From: Aquihabitans sp. G128
GTDB lineage: Bacteria; Actinomycetota; Acidimicrobiia; Acidimicrobiales; Iamiaceae
Assembly: GCF_019048865.1 (NCBI RefSeq)
Contig: NZ_CP077604.1
Span: forward strand, 3,162,001-3,226,000
Length of the DNA stretch: 64,000 bases
Direction: 5' to 3'
The notes under the pieces were generated by a model. That model saw only the letters and a program-made list of their open reading frames with translations. It made no database searches and was not told where the DNA came from. Below are positions 44,121-52,778 of this stretch, piece by piece. A program made the position numbers and the translations under genes. The stretch's first letter is position 1. Every line of letters begins with the position of its first letter.

Positions 44121-45212
44121 CTAGTCGAGCGACGCTGCGGGCACCAGGACGAGGTAGCCGGTGTTCGTGCTGCTCGCGCAGCCGGCTGCGGTGCCGACCG
44201 GCGTGGCCTCCTCGGACAGCGTCCAGCGGCCCGCCAGGATCGGGTCCCCGTCCTCGGTGAGGGCCACGGGTTCGAGGTCGGCGAGCTCTTCGACGCTGGC
44301 GTAGGCCTTCGGCGTCTCCGGCGTGGTGGTGCACGGTCGCTCGACCGATGCGGTCCGTCCGGTGAAGCCGGTGCCGTCCGGGGCGAGGGCGGCCGTGCCG
44401 ATGATCCCCTTCGCGTCGTAGCCCTTGCCGGATCGGGTGAGCTCGAAGCGGCCGAGCAGGCCGATGAAGCCGGGCGGCTGCGCCCCATCCGCGTCGATCT
44501 TGGTCACGACCTCGGTGCCGATGTAGGCGCCGTGCAGATCGAGCCCGGCGCCCTCGGTCAACGAGCCGGTGGGCGTGGCGACGGCCGTCCCGGTCTCCTC
44601 GTAGGCCGTGCAGCCCTCCTTGAGGCCGGCTTCGGTGGCCTCGACCTTCTCCACGTAGGTACCGGTCATCGTGGCTGGGCGGTCCGCCTCGGGCGGGTGG
44701 AACTCCATGGTGGTGGTCGTCGTGTCGGTGTAGGCGTCGGCCACGACCTTCCCGTCGACGTTCGTGCAGGAGCTCGTCCGCGGTCCGCTGACCCTCGTGT
44801 AGGTCTTGGCCGAGCCGTCCCACCGGTAGGTCGCCGGATCGGAGTTGGGCGTGTCGCGGAACGCCACGCCCTCCGGGAGGTAGGTCCCCTTGGCGCCCGC
44901 CGGGGCCACGTCCACGTCGCACGGTCCCTCGTCGCACGACGGCGTCAGGGTGGCGAGGCGGACCACGGCGACGCCGGGGTCGAGGTCGGAGACGTCGCTG
45001 CGGGCCGTGGTCGTGAGCACGAACGTCCACCGGCCCTCGGGTCGGGCCTCGTCGGTCGGGCGGGTGGTCGTGGTGGGGTCAGCGGTCGTCTTCGGCGCAG
45101 CCTTCGATCCCTCCTCGCTCGTCCCGCCGCAGGCGGCCATCGCCCCCGCCACCACGGCGAGGACGGCGAGGTGCGTCCATGGCGGACGTCGGCGGTCGAG
45201 CGGTCGAGCCAT
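44121..45212 (-). CDS. Exported lipoprotein, Cys-rich, function unknown
   Basis: 363 aa. The signal peptide ends LAVVAGAMAACGG (lipidated Cys about 28), followed by a Thr-rich tether (APKTTADPTTTTRPT). The mature part appears to hold two similar halves, each opening with RW or GR sequences and containing a DG.G..GR pattern plus paired Cys (CDEGPCDV, SSCTNVDG, EGCTAYEE, ERPCTTTP, AGCASST), suggesting several disulfides in a beta-rich fold. I recognise no family. It may be a surface or envelope protein. It is monocistronic with its own terminator. Confidence 0.75.
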   Translation of the reverse strand: MARPLDRRRPPWTHLAVLAVVAGAMAACGGTSEEGSKAAPKTTADPTTTTRPTDEARPEGRWTFVLTTTARSDVSDLDPGVAVVRLATLTPSCDEGPCDVDVAPAGAKGTYLPEGVAFRDTPNSDPATYRWDGSAKTYTRVSGPRTSSCTNVDGKVVADAYTDTTTTTMEFHPPEADRPATMTGTYVEKVEATEAGLKEGCTAYEETGTAVATPTGSLTEGAGLDLHGAYIGTEVVTKIDADGAQPPGFIGLLGRFELTRSGKGYDAKGIIGTAALAPDGTGFTGRTASVERPCTTTPETPKAYASVEELADLEPVALTEDGDPILAGRWTLSEEATPVGTAAGCASSTNTGYLVLVPAASLD

Positions 45213-45296
45213 GGCGCCAGCAGACCAGGGGCCTCACCCTCCGTCATCCCCAAAGGCTGCCAACGTCGCCCTTCGCCCGGCCCCGACGCAGAGGGA

Positions 45297-45446
45297 TCAG
45301 AGGGTGCCGTAGGCCTTGATCCCCTCGTCGGTCGAGATGTAGATCCGGCCGCCGGCCACCGAGGGTGGATCGACGGGGTAGGCGTTCACCGATGGCTGCC
45401 CACCGTCCCAGACCTGCTCGCCGGTGAGGAGGCTGAACCCCTCGAG
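45297..45446 (-). pseudogene. C-terminal scrap of a PQQ-type beta-propeller protein
   Basis: The minus strand reads about 48 residues ending at TGA 45297: GFSLLTGEQVWDGG, then SVNAYPVDPPSVAGGRIYI and STDEGIKAYGTL. LLTGEQVW...VAGGRIYISTDEGIKAYG is a textbook PQQ-repeat blade. Upstream of about 45446 the match stops in every frame, with no start codon or signal peptide. It is either a relic left by rearrangement or an assembly join. The next 176 bases to the membrane-protein gene are also structureless. Confidence 0.55.
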
Positions 45447-45622
45447 GGACCTCAAGAGGCAGGCCGTCGGTGCCGACAGTCCTCTGTGCGGATCGACGTG
45501 GGGCTGGGACGTGGTGCGGTGGGCTGGCGGTCCCCATCGTCGGCGGTCGCGGCCGCTCGGTCGGCCTGCGAACCCTGCCGCTCCGGTGGTGGCCAGGGAG
45601 CGGACGACGACGGGGGCGGGCG

Positions 45623-46751
45623 TTGAGGGCCACCCGCACCCGCCGCCGCACGCCGGACCCGGCGGCGACCGCTCCCACCAGCGCCGCGGCGGCCCGCCGG
45701 GTTCGCGTGCGGGCCTGCGTCCTGGTGGGCGTGCTGGCCGGCGGCTGGCTGGTGCTGCTGGTCCTGGCCGTGCCGGCCGGGCAACCGAGGATCTCGACGT
45801 GGACGACCGTCTTCGAGCACCAGCGCTCCCGGCCCGAGGCCGTGGTGGCCCAGATGGACGGCCAAGCGTTCGCCCAGCACGCCGCGGACCCGACGATGGC
45901 CCACCTGGTCGACGAGTACCGAAGCGACCGAGACCAAGCGGCCTACCGCGCCGCGCCCGGTGCAGGGCTGGGTCGACTGGGCGGCGTCGCTCGGCGGCCA
46001 GCGGGCCCTGCTGGCGCCGGCGATCCTCACCCTCGGCGCGCTCGCCATCGGCCTCCTGCCCGCCGCCACCGGGGCGGTGGCCGACGCCCTCGGCCGCGAG
46101 CTGCGCCGGCCGGAGCTGGTGCTGCTGGCCCCGGCCTGCCTGGCGTTCCTGCGCTGGCCCGGCCTCTCGGAGCCCTTGGCGGCGGTGCTCGTGCTGGTCG
46201 GCCTGGCGCGCTGGCTGCGCGACGACCGGGGCTGGGCACTGGCGCTGTTCACGGTGGCCGCGCTGACCCGCGAGACCAGCCTCCTGGTGCCCGTCGGGAT
46301 CGGCCTCTCGATCGCCTGGTCCACCCGGCGCCTCCGGCCTGCCCTGCCGCTCGCCGTCCCTGCCATCGCCTACGCCGCCTGGGCCGTGGTGGTCCGCATC
46401 CGGGTGGGCGCCTTCCCGGCCGGGTCGGCCCAGATGGGCCTACCGGTGCAGGGCCTGGTGCAGGCCATCCCGCACTGGGGCCTCCCCGAGGTGGCCACCT
46501 TCCTGGCCCTGGCCGCCTGCAGCTGGCTGACCTGGCGCAGCCGCAACCTCGTCCTGCGCAACATCGTGGTGGCCCACCTCGCGTTCCTGGCCTTCCTCGG
46601 CCCGCTCGTCTGGTGGTTCTGGTGGGGGTTCGGCCGCGTCACCCTGCCCCTGTTCCTCCTCGCCCTCGTGGGCACGAGGACCGCCGACGCCGAGAGCGCG
46701 GTGTCGTCGGAGGCCGACGCAGAGCAGCACCCGCTCCACCCGGCCCGCTGA
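45623..46751 (+). CDS. Polytopic membrane protein, glycosyltransferase-like (AZOBR_p60025 type), frameshifted
   Basis: About 375 aa if repaired. A first span (VLVGVLAGGWLVLLVLAVPA) is followed by an extracytoplasmic segment with DGQAFAQHAADPTMAHL and YRSDRDQAAYRAA, the typical DGQxF...DP...YR...RP-x-GW region of uncharacterised lipid-linked-sugar-using membrane glycosyltransferases. About eight more spans follow, with the conserved ALTRETSLLVPVGIGL. The frame shifts in a CCC run at 45956-45958; deleting one C gives YRAAPVQGWVDWAASLGG. The start is uncertain: TTG 45623 or an internal GTG. A role in cell-wall or lipoglycan assembly is inference. Confidence 0.6.
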
Positions 46752-46795
46752 TCGATCGGGCGTTGGTACGGTCCGCTGGTGATGGGGTGGCTGCG

Positions 46796-47680
46796 ATGGG
46801 CGTGACCGTGGAGTGGTTCGGGTGCGCGACCTTCCGGGTGCGCGTCGGGGACCTGACGATCTTCTTCGACACCTACCTGGACAAGGCGCCCGAGGTGCCG
46901 CCCGTCGGGCTCGCGGCCGCCGAGGTGGCCGAAGCCGACTTCCTCTTCATCTCCCATGCCCACTTCGACCACGTCCTCGGCGCCGACCTCATCGCCCGGG
47001 CGACGGGCGCCACCGTCGTGGGCAACCACGAGGTGGCGCACCTGATGGGCGACAACGGCGTGCCCGAGGAGCAGGTGCTGGCGGTGTCGGGCGGGGAGAC
47101 GGTCGACTGCGGAGGCGAGGTCCGCGTGCGGGTCCTGCCGGCGTTGCACTCCTGCCTGTTCGCCGCCTCCGGAGCGGACAGCGGCGCCTCGTGCCTGGGC
47201 GACCTCGGGGTGAGCGCCCAGGAGCGCAAGCAGCGCACCGACGGCCTCAACGAGCTGCTGCCGACGCTGTCGGAACCGATCCGCGACTACTTCGAGCAGC
47301 ACGAGGGCCACGCGTCGCACCGCGACGGCGGCCAGCTGGCCTACGTGCTCGAGACGCCCAGCGGCTCGCTGCTGGTCTCGGCCAGCTCGGGCTACTGGCA
47401 CGGCATCTTCGCCACCGAGCGTCCGGACGTCGCCATCCTCGCCGCCGCCGGACGGCCCAACGTCGACGGCGAACCGCACCAGGGCTCCATGGGCGAGTTC
47501 CTCGTCGAGGAGGCTCGCGTGCTCGGGTCGCCCCGGGTGGTGCTCTGCCACCACGACCCGCTGCTCCCGCCGATCATCCCGGCGTTCGACGTCACCGCTG
47601 CCGAGGCCGCGCTGCGCGCCGAGCTCGGCGATCGCTACCGGGTCCTCCAGTACGGCGAGCCGGTCGACCTCCTGCCCTGA
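46796..47680 (+). CDS. MBL-fold metal-dependent hydrolase
   Basis: 294 aa, cytoplasmic. Metallo-beta-lactamase fold opening with MGVTVEWFGCATFRVRVGDLTIFFDTYLD; the zinc motif is SHAHFDHVLGADL, a later HSCLF and HDGGQLAYVLE region supplies further ligands, and LCHHDPLLPPIIP closes the site. This resembles UlaG/YycJ-like hydrolases that act on phosphoesters or lactones, with no RNase signature. ATG 46796 is chosen as the family-like start; a GTG 9 bases upstream in frame is possible. A TACGGT box lies at 46767-46772. Confidence 0.82.
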   Translation: MGVTVEWFGCATFRVRVGDLTIFFDTYLDKAPEVPPVGLAAAEVAEADFLFISHAHFDHVLGADLIARATGATVVGNHEVAHLMGDNGVPEEQVLAVSGGETVDCGGEVRVRVLPALHSCLFAASGADSGASCLGDLGVSAQERKQRTDGLNELLPTLSEPIRDYFEQHEGHASHRDGGQLAYVLETPSGSLLVSASSGYWHGIFATERPDVAILAAAGRPNVDGEPHQGSMGEFLVEEARVLGSPRVVLCHHDPLLPPIIPAFDVTAAEAALRAELGDRYRVLQYGEPVDLLP

Positions 47681-47757
47681 GCCCGCTGCGCCCGCCGGCG
47701 CGTGGTCGGGGCGGACGGGCCAGGGTCCCCGCCGCGTAGCGGGAGGGCGATGGGCGG

Positions 47758-47794
47758 GCCCGGACACCCCAGCGGGCAGGAGGGGTGTCCGGGC
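47758..47794 (+). terminator. Terminator after the MBL-fold gene
   Basis: A 13-bp perfect stem GCCCGGACACCCC / GGGGTGTCCGGGC with an 11-base loop, just before the insertion sequence. Confidence 0.7.
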
Positions 47795-47817
47795 ACGTCC
47801 CAGGCCGACGCGCCCCC

Positions 47818-47823
47818 CCTAGG
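47818..47823. repeat. Target-site duplication, left copy
   Basis: CCTAGG abuts the left end of the IS element, and the same hexamer is at 48867-48872. It fits the NCTAGN target used by IS481 relatives. Confidence 0.7.
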
Positions 47824-48866
47824 TGTAGTGACCACGGACCTTGTTGACACCGGTCCGAGCATGAAGTGAGCCCCCTGGGCGAGTGTGGAGCTGTCTAGGA
47901 CCCACGCTCGAACCAGGAGGCTCGAAGTGCACGGTAACGCTCGGCTCACGCCCGTTGGCCGGCTCACGTTGGTGATGCGGATCGAATCTGGCCGACCAGT
48001 CGCCCATGTGGCTGCGGAGATGGGGATCTCCCGCCCGACCGCGTACAAGTGGTGGCGGCGGTGGCAAGACGACGGCGAAGCCGGCCTCATCGACCGTTCG
48101 AGCCGGCCCCGGTCGTGTCCGCATCGCAGCCCCGTCGAGCTCGAGTCCGCAATCGAGGACCTCCGGCGGACACTGAAGCTCGGTCCGGTGCGCATCGCCG
48201 CCCGGCTCGGGGTCCCGGCGTCGACGGTCCACCGGGTGCTGTGTCGGCTCGGTCTGAACCGCCTCGCGTGGATGGACCGGCCGACAGGTCGGGTGATCCG
48301 TCGCTATGAACGGAGCGTGCCGGGCGAGCTGGTGCATGTCGACGTGAAGAAGCTTGGCCGGGTTCCCGACGGCGGCGGTTGGCGGGTCCACGGCCGAGAG
48401 AGCCGCCCGAACCGCAAGCGTGGCCCAGGATGGGACTTCATCCACTCAGCGGTCGATGACCAGTCCCGGCTCGCCTACAGCGAGATCCACCCTGACGAGA
48501 AGGCCGACACCTGCGTCGCGTTCTGGCGCAGGGCGAGAGCCTTCTACGCGGACCACGGCATCGATGTCACCGGGGTCATGACCGACAACGCCAAGGCGTA
48601 CCTCTGCGCCCGCTTCCAAGACGCGATCGGCGAGGCCGGTGCTCGGCACTGGTCGATCCCGCCCTACTCGCCTCAGATCAACGGCAAGGTCGAGCGGTTC
48701 AACCGCACCTTCCTAGACGAGTGGGCCTACGTGCAGCCCTGGCCGGACAACGCCACCAGAACCGCAGCCCTGGACGACTGGCTCCACCTCTACAACCATC
48801 ACCGGCACCACACCGCCGTCGGCGGCCCACCCATCAGCCGCGTCAACGACCTACCGGGTCACTACA
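47824..48866 (+). mobile_element. IS481-family insertion sequence, complete
   Basis: A 1043-bp element. The left end TGTAGTGACCACGGACCTTG and the inverted right end TGTAGTGACCCGGTAGGTCG share their first ten bases and remain similar further in, forming imperfect terminal inverted repeats of about 25 bp. It carries one transposase gene filling nearly the whole element. It is flanked by direct CCTAGG duplications, which in turn lie inside a run of seven C on the left and G on the right, so the empty site was a long C/G palindrome around CTAG. Intact ends and duplications indicate a recent insertion. Confidence 0.85.
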
Positions 48867-48871
48867 CCTAG
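47927..48871 (+). CDS. IS481-family DDE transposase
   Basis: 314 aa, GTG start with AGGAGG 6 bases upstream. An N-terminal HTH (GRPVAHVAAEMGISRPTAYKWWRRWQDDGEAGLIDRSSRP) and a second HTH (GPVRIAARLGVPASTVHRVL) precede the RNase H-fold integrase core. DDE residues lie in LVHVDVKKLGR, MTDNAKAY and NGKVERFNRTF. The C-terminus VNDLPGHYT is the IS481 hallmark. The TAG stop (48869-48871) lies in the right-hand target duplication, outside the element proper, so the last codons are completed by host DNA. The protein cuts and joins its own inverted repeats. Confidence 0.93.
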   Translation: MHGNARLTPVGRLTLVMRIESGRPVAHVAAEMGISRPTAYKWWRRWQDDGEAGLIDRSSRPRSCPHRSPVELESAIEDLRRTLKLGPVRIAARLGVPASTVHRVLCRLGLNRLAWMDRPTGRVIRRYERSVPGELVHVDVKKLGRVPDGGGWRVHGRESRPNRKRGPGWDFIHSAVDDQSRLAYSEIHPDEKADTCVAFWRRARAFYADHGIDVTGVMTDNAKAYLCARFQDAIGEAGARHWSIPPYSPQINGKVERFNRTFLDEWAYVQPWPDNATRTAALDDWLHLYNHHRHHTAVGGPPISRVNDLPGHYT

Positions 48872-48872
48872 G
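48867..48872. repeat. Target-site duplication, right copy
   Basis: CCTAGG abuts the right end of the IS element, and its TAG serves as the transposase stop codon. From here to 49077 there is no supported gene. Confidence 0.7.
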
Positions 48873-49077
48873 GGGGGGCTTCATCGGCGAGGCGGCGAGC
48901 GTCGCCACGACCGGGCGGGAGGTGGTTCGCTGTCGCCGCTCCTGGTGAACCTCGAGCGGCCCCGACGATGACGCCGGCCTCGGCCCGGACGACGAAGGAG
49001 CCCTTCACCGTCGGGCGCCTGGCGGGAGGCGAGGGGCTGTCGCGTCACGGCGGGGGTCGCGGCGGGTCGTGCATGCC

Positions 49078-49506
49078 ATGGGAACCACCGATGTCGACCC
49101 GTCCGCCCTCGAGTCGTGGCAGCGCGCTGCGGGCACGTACTGGGGGCCGGGCGACGGCGCCGAGAGCGGGCCCTTCGCCGGGAGGGTCGAGGTGGTGGCC
49201 CGACCGGAGGCCGTCGAGCTCGACTACGAGGCCTGGGCCCCCGGGCGTGGCCTCCTGCACCGTGAGCGAGCGGTGCTCGCCGTCGGGCCGCACGGGCTCC
49301 AGCTGGCGACGGCGATCTCGGAGCTTCCCGACGAGCTGCGCTTCGTCCACGACGGCATCCGCTTCGAGCTCATCGCCGACGCCCCCTACGCCATGGCCGT
49401 CGCCCTCGACGTCGTCGACGGCTCGCTCAGCTGGGCCTGGTACTGGGCAGCCATCGGCCAGGCGCCGGTGCTGCAGTCCCGGCTGCGCGCCGCGCGAGCG
49501 ATCTGA
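49078..49506 (+). CDS. Small conserved protein of unknown function
   Basis: 142 aa, soluble, no signal peptide. The sequence is beta-rich: YWGPGDGAESGPFAGRVEVVARPEAVELDYEAWAPGRG, LLHRERAVLAVG, LQLATAISELPDELRF, then SWAWYWAAIGQAPVLQSRLR at the end. The pattern suggests a small antiparallel barrel, as in DUF1579/THAP4-like or lipocalin-type proteins, but I do not recognise a family. An in-frame GTG 9 bases upstream is an alternative start. It precedes the tandem TetR gene by 255 bases. Confidence 0.6.
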   Translation: MGTTDVDPSALESWQRAAGTYWGPGDGAESGPFAGRVEVVARPEAVELDYEAWAPGRGLLHRERAVLAVGPHGLQLATAISELPDELRFVHDGIRFELIADAPYAMAVALDVVDGSLSWAWYWAAIGQAPVLQSRLRAARAI

Positions 49507-49569
49507 GCGGCCCGCCGGGTCGCCGGGGAGGACCAGGCGCGGAACACCAGCTCGTCGCCATCGCGGCCG

Positions 49570-49690
49570 GGCTCGGGGACGAGCCGTGGCATCGCGCCCC
49601 TCGCCAGGCTGGGGATGTCGTGGACCCGGACGACCTCAGCACCCGGCGTCGACGACGCCGAGCACCGCCGCCGACGTCGCCGGGGATCGG
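49570..49690 (-). pseudogene. Possible relic of a dihydropteroate synthase C-terminus
   Basis: On the minus strand, one frame reads ATSAAVLGVVDAG and, after a one-base shift, another reads AEVVRVHDIPSLARG. Joined, these resemble the end of FolP (TSAxxxxxxxxGAxxVRVHDV). Only about 35 residues match, nothing upstream continues it and there is no start. It may be chance. Confidence 0.25.
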
Positions 49691-49761
49691 AGCTGCTGGA
49701 CGTCGGGGGCCCGGCTCGGCATCCTGTTCGGTGCGGGAGGGTCACCCATCGGAGGGATGGA

Positions 49762-51153
49762 ATGAGCGGCACCGAGGGCGGTCGAGGGCGAGGGCAGGTC
49801 GCGTGGCTGGATGCGGCCTACGAGCAGCTCGCCAAGCACGGCCCGGTGACCGACGGGAGGTCGGTCAGCCTGGCTGCGGCCGCGAAGGCGTTGGGCATGT
49901 CCCGCACGCACCTGTACCGCCTGTGGCCGACCTCGGCCGCCATGGCCGCCGACCTCGCCGTGCACCGGAGCACCCCCGCCACCGGCTGGCACGCCCAGGT
50001 CTGCCGCGACGACGGCGCACCGTTCCTCGATGCGCTGCGCCGAGCGCTCGCCTCGCCGGGCTCCGCCGCCGGGGTGTTGACCCGGGCCTCCGTGGCCACC
50101 TGGAGCGGCACCGCAGCCCACGACGCGCTGGCGACGTGGGAACGGGGCCACCTCGCCGACCTCACCGGTCGCCTGCGCCGCGAGTGGGGCCCGACGACCT
50201 CCGGGCCGTGGACCGACATCGCCGTGGCCGTGATCGCCCTCGTGGAGGGCATGCACCTGATGTGCGCTCAGTTCGCCCCCGACCCCGGCGCCCCCATGGC
50301 CCCCGACCTGGCCGAGGAGGTGACGCAGACGGCAGGGCGCATCATCGAGTTCCTGCTCGTCGAGGCCGAGGGCGACGACACCCCGCTGCGCACCACGGAC
50401 GGCCAGCCCGGTGCGGCCGATGGACCTGCGCCCACGGTGCTGCCGCCGCGCGTCGCCGCGGCGGTCGCCGACGGCACCCTCGACGTCGACCCGGAGCACG
50501 ACGGCGGTCGACGAGTGGTCGACATGGGCGTCCTGGCCCGCTCTCTGGGCGTCTCGGAGCGCTCCCTGTACGGCCGGTGGAACACGCCGGCCGACCTCAA
50601 CGCCGACCTGTTCTTGGAGAGCGTCCAGCGGGTGCGCGGCGCCTTCGCCCGCATCCTCCTCGAGGTGTTCCAGTCCAACGCCTCCGGGGACTTCAGCCAC
50701 CCGATGCCGCTCTTCGCCCGCATGAACGCCTGGTTCATGGATCCCCAGCGGTTCCCCGAGGCCACCGTGCACCTCGGCCTCGTCGACGTCCTCACCAGCC
50801 GGGCGGTGCTCGAACGGGTGCGCCAGCCCGTCCTGGAGGGGCTCCAGGTGGCCGACATGCAGACCGCGGCGCTGCTGCAGGCCAGCGGGTTCCGCCTCAT
50901 CGCCGGCCTCCGCATGCGCAGCTACACGATGTTCATCGTCGGCATGGGCATGGGCAGCCACCGCACCTCCGCCACCCACCCGGAGCTCCTCGCCCGCCGC
51001 TTGCGCTACCTGGGCGAGGACCACCTGGCCAGCGGCGTGGGCCACACGGCGATGACCCGGTCGTGCACCGAGCTGGTGGACCCCGGGGCGGTGGCCGACG
51101 GCCCGGCGTCGGAGCCCCCGCTGCCCACCGCGCTCCAACCACCCGCCGGGTGA
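49762..51153 (+). CDS. Tandem TetR-family regulator (two HTH domains in one chain)
   Basis: 463 aa, roughly two TetR units end to end. Unit one (1-215): SVSLAAAAKALGMSRTHLYRLWPTSAAMAADL, followed by an all-helical domain with VAVIALVEGMHLM. A Thr/Gly/Pro linker leads to unit two (230-440): RRVVDMGVLARSLGVSERSLYGRWNTPADLNADL and another helical domain. A single TetR protein is about 200 aa and acts as a dimer; a fused pair would bind one operator per polypeptide or two unlike half-sites. ATG 49762 follows GGAGGG. No operator or target is evident next to it. Confidence 0.78.
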   Translation: MSGTEGGRGRGQVAWLDAAYEQLAKHGPVTDGRSVSLAAAAKALGMSRTHLYRLWPTSAAMAADLAVHRSTPATGWHAQVCRDDGAPFLDALRRALASPGSAAGVLTRASVATWSGTAAHDALATWERGHLADLTGRLRREWGPTTSGPWTDIAVAVIALVEGMHLMCAQFAPDPGAPMAPDLAEEVTQTAGRIIEFLLVEAEGDDTPLRTTDGQPGAADGPAPTVLPPRVAAAVADGTLDVDPEHDGGRRVVDMGVLARSLGVSERSLYGRWNTPADLNADLFLESVQRVRGAFARILLEVFQSNASGDFSHPMPLFARMNAWFMDPQRFPEATVHLGLVDVLTSRAVLERVRQPVLEGLQVADMQTAALLQASGFRLIAGLRMRSYTMFIVGMGMGSHRTSATHPELLARRLRYLGEDHLASGVGHTAMTRSCTELVDPGAVADGPASEPPLPTALQPPAG

Positions 51154-51187
51154 CCGGCAGGCCGGACCCGGCCGGCCCGCTCGCTGC

Positions 51188-51436
51188 TCACCGCAGCAGC
51201 GGCGTGGCGGAGAGGACCACCGCCAGCAGCACCACCACCAGCGCCACCACCCCGACCACCTCGTAGACGAGGGGTCTGCCGGCCGGCACGCCGCCGTCCG
51301 AGCTCGCCGACCCGGGCGAGCGTGGCTCGCCCCGACCCCGCACCGCGTCGAGCAGGGCCCGGGCTCGGGCCGACGCCTCGACGAGGGCCGGCGGGACGGA
51401 TCGGCCGGGGGCGGTGCGGTCGGCGGCTTCGGTCAT
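51188..51436 (-). CDS. Small single-span membrane protein
   Basis: 82 aa. A basic/polar N-terminal half (ARARALLDAVRGRGEPRSPG) is followed by one C-terminal hydrophobic helix (YEVVGVVALVVVLLAVVLSA, about 59-78), a tail-anchored topology. No motif is recognised. It is convergent with the tandem TetR gene (34 bases apart) and divergent from the GH16 gene. Confidence 0.5.
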   Translation of the reverse strand: MTEAADRTAPGRSVPPALVEASARARALLDAVRGRGEPRSPGSASSDGGVPAGRPLVYEVVGVVALVVVLLAVVLSATPLLR

Positions 51437-51636
51437 GGGTCGCTCCTCGCGGGGGTCGGGCCGAGGCAGGAGCGGCCGGGGCCCACGGCCATGACGAACG
51501 GCTCCGGTGACGGCCGGCACGGCGTCGACCGGACGGGCCGACGTCGGCCCCGCTCGGCGCCGATCCGCGGCCCGCCGTCATGCCGACGCCGCCTCGGCGT
51601 TGTCCGCTTCGTCGCAATCGAAGAGCGGAGCACCCC

Positions 51637-52668
51637 ATGTCCGAAACCCCCACCCCCACCACCACCACCGACCGAGCCCAGCCGCGCCGAGCGCGCCGCC
51701 GCCTGCTGGCCGTCGCCGCGCTGCCGCTCCTCGCCGCGTTCGCCGCGTGCGAGCCGACGCCGACGCCGACGACCCCCACCGCGACGACGACGGCTCCCAC
51801 CACCACGACCACGGCACCGTCGGGTGGGCCGACCTGGCGGGTCGTCGGCGGTGACGAGTTCTCCGGCTCCACCCTCGATGCCACCCGGTGGAAGCCGTAC
51901 CACAACACCTACGGCGACGGGAACGCCGAGGTCGCCTGCCTGACCCCCGCCAACGTCGCGGTGGGCGGGGGCAGGCTCCGGATCGCGCCGAAGCACGAGG
52001 ACGCCACCTGCCCGAACGCTCCCACCGACCACTACACCTCCGGGTTCATCGGCTCCCGGGAGACCGGCACCTACTACCCGCTCGAGGCCAAGTACGAGAT
52101 CCGGGCCAAGGTCCCCCACGCCCAGGGCATCTGGCCGGCGTTCTGGCTCCGCCACCGCAACGGCGCCTCCACCGCCGAGGTCGACGTCATGGAGTACTTC
52201 CACTCGGCCACCCCGGGCGCCACCACGCAGACGCTGCACCTCGACGGCGTGGCCAACGTCGCCAAGCGGAGCACGGCGTTCGAGGCCCCCACCGCCACCC
52301 CCGGCTGGCACACCTGGGGCGTCGAGATCTCCCGCGTGGACGCCGACGGCGACGGCGCCCGCGACGACGTGCGGTTCGCCTTCACGCTCGATGCCAAGCC
52401 GACGTTCTCCTACGTCGACACCACCCACCGCTGGGCCGACGCCGCACCGGCCGACGCCACGTTCGACATCGCCGTCAACCAGGCGGTCGGAGGCCGCTGG
52501 GTCGGCGACCCCGATGGCCAGCTCGGGGTGCTCCCGAGCCTGGGCCGCTGCTCCCAGGGCGGCACCATCCCCGCCTGCACCACGACCGGCATCCGCCGGG
52601 TCGACTGGGCCGACCCGGCCACCACCACCTACGAGGTCGACTGGGTGCGGGTCAGCGTGAAGCGCTGA
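51637..52668 (+). CDS. Glycoside hydrolase family 16 lipoprotein (beta-glucanase-like)
   Basis: A 343-aa exported enzyme that cuts internal beta-1,3/1,4-type bonds of glucans or algal galactans. A basic lead and hydrophobic stretch end in lipobox LLAAFAAC (C38), followed by a Pro/Thr linker (TPTPTTPTATTTAPTTTTT). The GH16 domain spans about 66-340: GGDEFSGSTLDATRWKPY, AKYEIRAKVPHAQGIWPAFWLR, and the catalytic ExDxxE as E181-V-D183-V-M-E186. C-terminal DWVRVSVKR is the usual last strand. All catalytic residues are present. Substrate specificity is not readable. A strong terminator follows. Confidence 0.9.
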   Translation: MSETPTPTTTTDRAQPRRARRRLLAVAALPLLAAFAACEPTPTPTTPTATTTAPTTTTTAPSGGPTWRVVGGDEFSGSTLDATRWKPYHNTYGDGNAEVACLTPANVAVGGGRLRIAPKHEDATCPNAPTDHYTSGFIGSRETGTYYPLEAKYEIRAKVPHAQGIWPAFWLRHRNGASTAEVDVMEYFHSATPGATTQTLHLDGVANVAKRSTAFEAPTATPGWHTWGVEISRVDADGDGARDDVRFAFTLDAKPTFSYVDTTHRWADAAPADATFDIAVNQAVGGRWVGDPDGQLGVLPSLGRCSQGGTIPACTTTGIRRVDWADPATTTYEVDWVRVSVKR

Positions 52669-52693
52669 CCGCGCCGGCCCGTCCACGACGAAG

Positions 52694-52725
52694 GCCCGCG
52701 CCCGCTCCGAGGAGCGGGCGCGGGC
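52694..52725 (+). terminator. Strong terminator after the GH16 gene
   Basis: A 14-bp perfect stem GCCCGCGCCCGCTC / GAGCGGGCGCGGGC with a CGAG loop. Confidence 0.78.
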
Positions 52726-52778
52726 GCGGGCCCCGTCCATCCGGGGCGCGGGCCCCAGGGTGGTGCCTCAGCTGCGGG

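Noticed and set aside
47885..47926. An upstream GTG as transposase start
   Set aside because: The AGGAGG site at 47915-47920 and the conserved HGNARLTPVGRL beginning favour GTG 47927.
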